DNA of 10,465 bases. It comes from Turicibacter sp. UBA7094 (lineage in GTDB: Bacteria > Bacillota_I > Bacilli_A > MOL361 > Turicibacteraceae). A program made the translations under genes and the position numbers. Numbering within the stretch: the first letter of the stretch is position 1; every line of letters begins with the position of its first letter. The DNA lies in the NCBI GenBank assembly GCA_002493395.1, contig DKYS01000039.1, positions 1 through 10,465 on the forward strand, written 5' to 3'. Below are positions 5,500 through 10,465 of the stretch, one piece after another. The notes below the pieces were generated by a model. The model worked only from the letters and a program-made list of their open reading frames with translations, was not told the origin of the DNA and ran no database searches.

Positions 5500-5919
5500 T
5501 TAACGCCCATACACTCCATCATTTAAACGAGTATAACGATAAGTTGGCTTTTCTCCTGGTATTCGCCAATTAAATTCACTTTTTAATTTTTTATTTTCTT
5601 GGATTCCCGCCCATTCTTCACAAGCCGTAATCAGTTTCATCAAATGTTCTTGTTGGCGATATTCCTCCTTCAAAAATAACCCCTCTAAATGGACCGAAGA
5701 TTCTCCTGAACCCCCATCTGATGTCTCTTGTCTTAACTTCACATAAGCTAGCCCAATAATCTCATGATTTAAAACAGCTAAAAAATAAGCGGCATATTTT
5801 CCTTGAATTGATTCTAATATTTCAAGTGCCATCGCATGCAACGAGTGTTCAGGCCACAATACAATAGCTAATCGGGCCACATCCAACACATCTTTTAAAT
5901 TCCCTTGTCGCACTTCCAC
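5500..5919 (-). CDS. Divergent GNAT acetyltransferase resembling AAC(6')
   Basis: The N-terminal half of this 139-residue protein resembles aminoglycoside 6'-N-acetyltransferase-like GNATs: LWPEHS (21-26), YFLAVLNHEIIGLAYVKLR (45-63) and HLEGLFLKEEYR (77-88). The following acetyl-CoA loop, usually R/Q-x-x-G-x-G/A, reads QQEHLM (89-94) without glycines. The usual C-terminal region is replaced by a polar tail rich in Arg, Lys and Tyr (112-139). It is somewhat short for the family. It may be a decayed or repurposed enzyme, and resistance activity should not be assumed. The start is GTG at 5919, preceded by AGGGGGAGA at good spacing; no ATG start is available nearby. Confidence 0.7.
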   Translation of the reverse strand: MEVRQGNLKDVLDVARLAIVLWPEHSLHAMALEILESIQGKYAAYFLAVLNHEIIGLAYVKLRQETSDGGSGESSVHLEGLFLKEEYRQQEHLMKLITACEEWAGIQENKKLKSEFNWRIPGEKPTYRYTRLNDGVYGR

Positions 5920-6185
5920 CTAATCTCCCCCTTCCCTATTGTTAAGGTCTTTGTAAACGATTATTTCCATTAAACCTCTTATAAACAGAAATATTTTCTC
6001 GTTTAATTTAGCAATCCACATCTGTGATGATTATGCTGTAAGAAAGAACTCTTATCCAATTAAGCAACCATCACCCTTTTACTTACTTACCCGTTCAAAT
6101 CAACTGATTATATCTCTTTCATAAACCGCATACATTTTATAAGCTCTACAACATAATATATGCAAAAAAGGGCTTACAAATATTC
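5920..6185. other. Intergenic region between divergent genes
   Basis: No supported gene or strong hairpin is present. A TGTAAACGATTA sequence near 5952 resembles half of a catabolite-repression (cre) operator but mismatches the second half. The right end leads into the promoter of the AraC-type regulator. Confidence 0.4.
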
Positions 6186-6214
6186 TTACTTATGGATTTA
6201 AAATATGATATAAT
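6186..6214 (+). promoter_or_regulatory. Promoter of the AraC-family regulator
   Basis: TTACTT (6186-6191) and a perfect TATAAT (6209-6214) are separated by 17 nt. AAGGAGGGG follows at 6224-6232, ten nt before the ATG at 6243. Confidence 0.7.
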
Positions 6215-6242
6215 TTCTTAAAGAAGGAGGGGATTTTAACCG

Positions 6243-7073
6243 ATGTATTGCTTCAAACCAAAAGCTGATTATTCACGGTTAGACTTCATGCTTTACTACT
6301 GTGGAACAAGCCAAATAGAAAAGCATCAGTCTTGGGGGCCTGGAATCCGTGATTATTATAGCTTATATTACATAACAGAAGGATCGGGACACTTAAACAT
6401 TGATGGACAAAGCTATACGCTAGTGGAAGAAACATGCTTCTTAGTTCCACCCCATGTCATCGTCAATTACAAACCCGACTTACTAAATCCGTGGACCTAT
6501 TATTTTGTTAGTTTTAATGGTGAGCACGTTCCAGCTTACCTCAAACGAATTGGACTATCAGAAAGAAATCCAATTTTAAACTGCCAAAATAGCAATGAAA
6601 TTGAAACATGCTTTGAATATATTCTAGAATCTGGAAATCACCCTAAAAGTGCGGATTTACAAGCGATTAGTGGGTTTTACTCTTTACTTGGTGCCCTTTG
6701 CGATCATAGCTCTCCGCAATTGCCAAAGATAAAAAGTTCTAACCGGCAATTAGATTATATTCGTGAGGCCATTGAATACATCGAAACAAACTATTCAAGA
6801 CCAATTACAATTGAAGAGATTTCGAACCATGTTGGAATTAATCGTAAATATTTAACTAAATTATTCAATGAAATAATGGATAATTCTCCGAAAAATTATC
6901 TGATTCATTACCGGATTGATAAAGCCTGTCAACTTCTTAACCAGTCAACCCTTAGCATCAAGGAAATTTCTCACTCTGTGGGGTACACGGATGCGCTTGT
7001 CTTTTCAAAAATATTTAAAAAAGTAATGGGAACATGTCCACGTAAATACCGCAATTCCCATCTTACGACTTAA
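6243..7073 (+). CDS. AraC-family transcriptional regulator with cupin sensor domain
   Basis: This 276-residue protein has an N-terminal AraC-type cupin (about 30-95; DYYSLYYITEGSGHLNIDG and the LVPPHVIVNY turn) and a linker helix region (120-160). The C-terminal AraC DNA-binding domain (about 170-272) has two helix-turn-helices, around 188-210 (TIEEISNHVGINRKYLTKLF) and 237-260 (SIKEISHSVGYTDALVFSKI), closing with the family-typical PRKYR. Such regulators usually sense a sugar or related small molecule. No sugar gene is adjacent here, so the effector and targets are unknown. The antiporter 248 nt downstream has its own promoter and is a possible but unproven target. It is a monocistronic unit with its own terminator. 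Confidence 0.9.
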   Translation: MYCFKPKADYSRLDFMLYYCGTSQIEKHQSWGPGIRDYYSLYYITEGSGHLNIDGQSYTLVEETCFLVPPHVIVNYKPDLLNPWTYYFVSFNGEHVPAYLKRIGLSERNPILNCQNSNEIETCFEYILESGNHPKSADLQAISGFYSLLGALCDHSSPQLPKIKSSNRQLDYIREAIEYIETNYSRPITIEEISNHVGINRKYLTKLFNEIMDNSPKNYLIHYRIDKACQLLNQSTLSIKEISHSVGYTDALVFSKIFKKVMGTCPRKYRNSHLTT

Positions 7074-7101
7074 CGATGCCGCTTTTTGACATCGTTTTTT
7101 T
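7072..7101 (+). terminator. Terminator of the AraC-family gene
   Basis: Stem AACGATG/CATCGTT (7072-7078 with 7090-7096) has an 11-nt loop and continues into a T-run. It begins within the stop codon. Confidence 0.85.
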
Positions 7102-7202
7102 ATGATTCAAATTTTTGAGAAAGCCTCCAAAGGGTTTTAACTAAATCATTTCATTTGAATCACTCTTATTTTTTGATTAATCGGATGATTACTTATCAAC
7201 AG

Positions 7203-7231
7203 TTGAAGTCATATTTTTTTTCCTTTATACT
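7203..7231 (+). promoter_or_regulatory. Promoter of the cation:proton antiporter
   Basis: TTGAAG (7203-7208) and TATACT (7226-7231) are separated by 17 nt. The transcript would start near 7238, leaving a leader of about 80 nt. Confidence 0.7.
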
Positions 7232-7244
7232 AATACAGTTGAGT

Positions 7245-7259
7245 TATGATTAAATCATA
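7245..7259. promoter_or_regulatory. Perfect 15-nt inverted repeat, possible operator
   Basis: TATGATT-A-AATCATA lies just downstream of the expected transcription start of the antiporter gene, at about +7 to +21. The place and symmetry suit a repressor site. No regulator can be named. Confidence 0.4.
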
Positions 7260-7321
7260 CTAGAGCTCCTCTTTTTAAAACTGTCTGTCATATAAACTAT
7301 TTTATACTCTAGGAGGCAAAA

Positions 7322-8518
7322 ATGACTGTTATTCTATTATTTTTAAGTTTATTATTCATTGGGGTTTCTGCCTATTACAGCGGGAAATTATTCGAATTTA
7401 TTAAATTACCCTCTTTAATTGGTATGATGATTCTAGGGATGCTAATCGGTCCTTCATTTTTAAACATCGTCCCAAAAGTAACCCTCCAAATTTCACCTAC
7501 GTTAAAGGATATTGCCCTTGTCACCGTCTTATTTATTGGGGGACTCGGCATTAGCCTGAAACAAATGAAACAAATCGGAAGACCTGCGGTCTTACTCAGT
7601 GCTGTTCCCGCTACTCTTGAAGGATTCACAATTGCTCTTTTATCCATCCCGCTTCTTCATTTTAACTTTGTTCAAGGAGCGATTTTAGGATTTATCATTG
7701 CCGCTGTTAGTCCCGCCGTCCTCATTCCATCGATGATTGATTTAATCAATCGACGAGTTGGACAGGATAAAGCCATTCCACAAATGCTATTAGTTGGCGC
7801 TAGCGCAGATGATACCCTTGCGATTACCTTATTCACGACCTTCTTAGGAATTTATACACAAGGGGGAACCTCATCATCCATTGGATTACAATTACTAACA
7901 ATCCCACTGTCCATCATCATAAGTATTCTCGTTGGATACCTCGTTTATCGGATAACAAAACCGCTCCTACAAAAAACTTCTTCCCTCCCGCTTCAAACAA
8001 TGATTTGTTTCTTTTTCTGCCTTATCATGCGTTTAATTGAAAAACAGTTTCACTTGGAGCTCTTTAACTCCCTTTTAACTGTTATGATTTACGGATTTTT
8101 TATTCGTAACTTTATCGTTGAAAGCGCCACTTCTATTTTAAATCAAATGAATTCAATTTGGAAAATTGGAAAACTTTATTTATTCGCCTTCGTCGGTATG
8201 GCGATTAATCCAACACTCGTCGGTCAATTTTTCTTAATCGGTTGTGTGATTTTAGCTATTTCATTAGGTGTTCGCTCAATAGGTGTTTTAATCTCATTAA
8301 TCGGAACCAATCTCTCACCTAAAGAAAGACTCTTTTGTGTGATTGCCTATTTACCTAAAGCGACCGTTCAATCTGCCAAAGCTGCGATTCCATTAGAGAT
8401 GGGGGTTGCAGGTGGAGAAATTATGCAGGCAATTGCTATTTTAAGCGTATTAATTACAGCTCCAATTGGAGCTATTGGTATTAAACTAACAAGTGATAAA
8501 CTGTTACACAAAGAATGA
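7322..8518 (+). CDS. Cation:proton antiporter, CPA2 (NHA/SLC9B-like)
   Basis: This 398-residue inner-membrane protein has about 12-13 hydrophobic segments and only the membrane domain, without a C-terminal TrkA/RCK domain. The ion-binding features of the CPA fold are present: an unwound helix at SPAVLIP (130-136), the GASADDTLAI motif (159-168, Asp163-Asp164 as the paired carboxylates) and YLPKATVQSA (343-352, Lys346), very like the PKATVQAA block of NHA/SLC9B antiporters. Exchange of Na+ or Li+ (perhaps K+) for protons is expected, for pH and sodium homeostasis. AGGAGG (7311-7316) precedes the ATG at 5 nt. It is a single-gene unit between a promoter and a strong terminator. Confidence 0.9.
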   Translation: MTVILLFLSLLFIGVSAYYSGKLFEFIKLPSLIGMMILGMLIGPSFLNIVPKVTLQISPTLKDIALVTVLFIGGLGISLKQMKQIGRPAVLLSAVPATLEGFTIALLSIPLLHFNFVQGAILGFIIAAVSPAVLIPSMIDLINRRVGQDKAIPQMLLVGASADDTLAITLFTTFLGIYTQGGTSSSIGLQLLTIPLSIIISILVGYLVYRITKPLLQKTSSLPLQTMICFFFCLIMRLIEKQFHLELFNSLLTVMIYGFFIRNFIVESATSILNQMNSIWKIGKLYLFAFVGMAINPTLVGQFFLIGCVILAISLGVRSIGVLISLIGTNLSPKERLFCVIAYLPKATVQSAKAAIPLEMGVAGGEIMQAIAILSVLITAPIGAIGIKLTSDKLLHKE

Positions 8519-8553
8519 AAAGGAGCCGAGTTTGATGGACTCGGCTCCTTTTT
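8518..8553 (+). terminator. Terminator shared by the antiporter and deoxynucleoside kinase genes
   Basis: A perfect 14-pair GC-rich stem (AAAAGGAGCCGAGT with its complement, loop TTGATGG) is followed by Ts. It lies between the convergent stops of the two genes and has A/T runs on both sides. Confidence 0.92.
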
Positions 8554-8561
8554 CTATGCAA

Positions 8562-9227
8562 TTAAGCAACTGACGATGAGTTACGAATGTCGTTCAATTT
8601 CTCTTCAATCAATCTTAAAACCATTTTCTTATCTTCTTCATTATTAACGTAGTCTACTTCATCAATATTAATCACTAGAACTTCACTTGCGTTATAGTTT
8701 TGTTCAATCCATTGATCATAACCTTTCCAAAGCTCGTAGTAGTAAGAAACTAATCCTTCGTCTAACTCATATTCACGCCCACGTTTTTTAATGCGATCAA
8801 GGATTGTTTCAAAACTTCCTGATAGGTAAATCATTAAATCAGGAGCCTTTTTAGGTAAGCCTTCTAATTCTTCTAGCATATTATTTAAAAGCGATTCGTA
8901 TAAACTAAACTCCAATTCAGAAATTCGTCCTAAATCTTTATTAACCTTGGCGAAATACCAATCCTCATAGATACTACGATCTAGCACATTATTGTCTTCA
9001 ACTAATGCTTCTTTAATGCTTTTAAAACGTGTATTTAAAAACCATAATTGTAATAAAAACGGATAGCGTTTTGTTTGTATCTCTTCTTCAGAGGCCGTAT
9101 AAAATAAAGGTAAAATTGGATTATCATCCACACTCTCATAAAATACTTCCGAATTAAAATGTTCTGCAACCAATTCTGCTAAGCTTGTTTTTCCTGCACC
9201 AATCATCGCTCCAATTGTAATCAACAT
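8562..9227 (-). CDS. Deoxynucleoside kinase (dAdo/dGuo/dCyd kinase family)
   Basis: This 221-residue cytoplasmic kinase transfers phosphate from ATP to the 5'-OH of deoxynucleosides in the salvage pathway. It has a P-loop GAMIGAGKT (6-14), a catalytic Glu in YESVDDNP (30-37, Glu31), the family's DRS motif (83-85) and an arginine-rich lid RGREYE (149-154). Length and motifs match the dAK/dGK-type enzymes of Bacillota; the exact base preference cannot be set. Members often occur as adjacent pairs, but only one is here. The ribosome binding site is weak (GGGTGA, 4 nt before ATG, with AAGG further upstream). Two DnaA boxes lie 160-240 nt upstream. Confidence 0.9.
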   Translation of the reverse strand: MLITIGAMIGAGKTSLAELVAEHFNSEVFYESVDDNPILPLFYTASEEEIQTKRYPFLLQLWFLNTRFKSIKEALVEDNNVLDRSIYEDWYFAKVNKDLGRISELEFSLYESLLNNMLEELEGLPKKAPDLMIYLSGSFETILDRIKKRGREYELDEGLVSYYYELWKGYDQWIEQNYNASEVLVINIDEVDYVNNEEDKKMVLRLIEEKLNDIRNSSSVA

Positions 9228-9541
9228 TATTCACCCATACCTTTCACATTATCTTATAAAATGATAAAATTCTTTCTAAATAGAAATTTAAAAAGTTTGA
9301 ACGGTGTCAATAATAGCACAAATATCGACGAAAATCACATAGAATAATCATCCAAATATATCCATAAATATTCTCCACGACTGGTTGTGGATAAAGGAGA
9401 AGAAAAGCATACAATCCTATCATTGGTTATCTTCGACTATCCCATTTTCCTCCCTTACTTATCCACAATAAATTTTTTTATTTAGATCTTCTCTCTATCG
9501 ACAGGTTTATCCTCCCATCTGTTGTTAAAATAAAGGGACCT
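9228..9541. other. Divergent intergenic region with two DnaA boxes
   Basis: No supported gene lies here. It separates the deoxynucleoside kinase (minus) from a small membrane protein (plus). Features seen are a perfect TTGACA on the minus strand at 9310-9305 without a convincing -10 at the usual distance, a TCCAC/GTGGA inverted repeat around 9374-9391, and the DnaA boxes listed separately. Confidence 0.5.
9386..9467. promoter_or_regulatory. Pair of exact DnaA boxes
   Basis: TGTGGATAA (9386-9394, minus-strand box) and TTATCCACA (9459-9467, plus-strand box) are both perfect consensus, convergent and 64 nt apart. They are upstream of the deoxynucleoside kinase gene. Regulation by, or titration of, the replication initiator is plausible but unproven. 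Confidence 0.5.
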
Positions 9542-9562
9542 ATGTTAACGGGAGGTGTTTTT

Positions 9563-9778
9563 TTGGAACAAACGCTATACGGATTAAGAATGATTAGTCT
9601 TTTCGGATGTTTAGTTAATCCCCTTCTTTTACTAATTAACCTCATTATGATCTTGTTTTTTAAATCATCCGATCAGATTCTTCTATATTCCTGGAAGCTA
9701 TTCTTTATGATCGCCATGCTTTCTTTAGTCGCCGCGTTAAGTGGTTACGCCCTCCATCGATACTTTAAAAATATCTAA
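9563..9778 (+). CDS. Small two-helix membrane protein, probable TTG start
   Basis: From a TTG at 9563 this frame encodes 71 residues; the same frame extends upstream to an ATG at 9542 (78 residues). The TTG is preferred because GGGAGGTG (9550-9557) lies 5-7 nt before it, while the upstream ATG has only a weak AGGG. Two hydrophobic helices are visible, about residues 10-34 and 44-66 of the TTG form, joined by a short FKSSDQ loop and ending in a basic HRYFKNI tail. I recognise no family and infer no function. A compact terminator begins at the stop codon. Confidence 0.65.
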   Translation: MEQTLYGLRMISLFGCLVNPLLLLINLIMILFFKSSDQILLYSWKLFFMIAMLSLVAALSGYALHRYFKNI

Positions 9779-9820
9779 ACTAAAAATAGCCCAAGTGATA
9801 AACTTGGGCTATTTTTAGTT
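9778..9820. terminator. Bidirectional terminator between convergent genes
   Basis: An 18-pair perfect stem runs from the stop codon of the small membrane protein gene into the stop codon of the PEBP gene. Its GC part is TAGCCCAAG/CTTGGGCTA with a 7-nt loop, flanked by A5 and T5 runs. Confidence 0.93.
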
Positions 9821-10312
9821 AGAGTAACTTCCCTTTATGGTAACCTGATCTAAAATATGACCCTCCATTTGGCGGTACAACTCGTTATAATAAAACCCTG
9901 GTTTTAAATCAAGCAATGTATCTAAGGCATAGACATGAAGTTCATAAAGATGCGGCGCATTCGGTGGGGCCATTCCTCCATAGTAGGAACATGCCTGTTC
10001 CGGTGTATTTCCTCCCTGATCACTAATCCAACTATTCACACCTTGAACGAAATCTGTTGCAGTTTGGCTCTCATTCTCTTTGATAACCGTTCTTGTAATA
10101 TTAGCAGCTGTCCAATGAATCCATGAGAATCCTGATACAGGGAATGCATCTTTATCTTCTAACACAAGTGCATACGACACCGTCCCCTGAGGGGCTTCTT
10201 CAATCATTAATGGTAATGAAAAGGTCGGCATCTCATACTCATTCATTACGCCACGGCATCCATATTGATCCATAATCACGCCGTTTACAATACCCGAACT
10301 TGTCACTTTCAT
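9815..10312 (-). CDS. YbhB/YbcL-type PEBP-family protein
   Basis: This 165-residue phosphatidylethanolamine-binding-like protein belongs to the bacterial Raf-kinase-inhibitor-like group. Hallmarks are the LEDKDAF strand (51-57), FSWIHWTAANI (62-72) and YYGGMAPPNAPHLYELHVYALD (110-131), which form the anion-binding pocket with His66 and His121. No signal peptide is seen, so it is probably cytoplasmic. The biochemical role of bacterial members is poorly defined. GGAGGTGAT immediately upstream is a near-perfect ribosome binding site. A TATAAT on the minus strand (10346-10341) is a likely -10 box, with no clear -35. Confidence 0.9.
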   Translation of the reverse strand: MKVTSSGIVNGVIMDQYGCRGVMNEYEMPTFSLPLMIEEAPQGTVSYALVLEDKDAFPVSGFSWIHWTAANITRTVIKENESQTATDFVQGVNSWISDQGGNTPEQACSYYGGMAPPNAPHLYELHVYALDTLLDLKPGFYYNELYRQMEGHILDQVTIKGSYSN

Positions 10313-10384
10313 GTCATCACCTCCAAATTTAACTCCCTTTATTATACAACGTTTAACTGATATTTAATCTTGCGCTAACGAGTT

Positions 10385-10465
10385 TTAACCAAACTTCTTT
10401 TTTAATTTTGGAAGATCCCCAAGATCTATCCACTCTTCAGCATATCCGCAATCACAACAAACATA
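10385..10465 (-). CDS. C-terminus of a protein with a Cys-rich knuckle (partial)
   Basis: The minus strand is open from the window edge to TAA at 10387-10385, giving the last 26 residues. They begin YVCCDCGYAEEW and end DLPKLKKKFG. The CCDC pattern with a following Gly-aromatic looks like one half of a zinc-ribbon or rubredoxin-like knuckle; the other half would lie beyond the window. The family cannot be named. The PEBP gene follows 72 nt downstream with no terminator visible between them, so read-through is possible. Confidence 0.65.
   Translation of the reverse strand, partial: YVCCDCGYAEEWIDLGDLPKLKKKFG

Noticed and set aside
5950..5970. cre-like catabolite repression site before the AraC-family gene
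   Set aside because: Only the first half fits the consensus, and it lies over 200 nt upstream of the promoter.
9542..9562. ATG at 9542 as the start of the small membrane protein
   Set aside because: The strong GGGAGGTG site lies downstream of it and is well placed for the in-frame TTG at 9563.
9935..10126. Plus-strand frame opposite the PEBP gene
   Set aside because: It is fully antisense to a well-supported coding sequence and has no initiation signal.

Overview
The window is AT-rich (roughly one third G+C by eye) with strong Shine-Dalgarno sites (AAGGAGG, AGGGGGA), sigma-A-type promoters and a rho-independent terminator after almost every transcription unit. With an L-box lysine riboswitch, this indicates a low-GC Gram-positive bacterium (Bacillota). 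A Turicibacter- or Erysipelotrichia-like gut organism would fit, but the genus is a guess. No mobile element, CRISPR array, rRNA or tRNA was seen.

Layout. Positions 1-290 hold an unresolved leftward start: a strong ribosome binding site, an 11-codon reading frame, then a different open frame running off the edge. Positions 344-2917 (minus) are a two-gene operon: a YfcC-family membrane transporter followed 9 nt later by an M20 metallopeptidase of the AbgB/PM20D2 type. The operon's leader (about 2930-3780, minus) is the most unusual part. It has a consensus lysine riboswitch with its own promoter and terminator. Upstream, in the same orientation, lies a second element with its own promoter and terminator and the same geometry. 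That element keeps the L-box helices but has lost the conserved lysine-binding core. A third hairpin plus terminator sits between them. PM20D2-type enzymes cleave dipeptides with lysine or ornithine, so the operon may import a lysine source and release lysine from it when lysine is scarce.

Positions 4181-5919 hold a staygreen-domain protein (homologue of plant chlorophyll Mg-dechelatase) on plus, overlapping tail to tail with a GNAT acetyltransferase on minus. Next come a 32-residue single-helix membrane protein on plus and a second, unusual GNAT resembling AAC(6') enzymes on minus. Positions 6243-8553 (plus) carry an AraC-family regulator and a cation:proton antiporter, each with its own promoter and terminator. 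Positions 8562-9227 (minus) encode a deoxynucleoside kinase whose upstream region has two perfect DnaA boxes. A small two-helix membrane protein (plus, probable TTG start at 9563) and a YbhB-type PEBP protein (minus) converge on a shared terminator. The right edge holds the C-terminus of a minus-strand protein with a cysteine-rich metal-knuckle-like end.

Apart from the transporter-peptidase operon, the genes look like independent housekeeping or accessory units. The riboswitch leader and the staygreen homologue deserve most attention.
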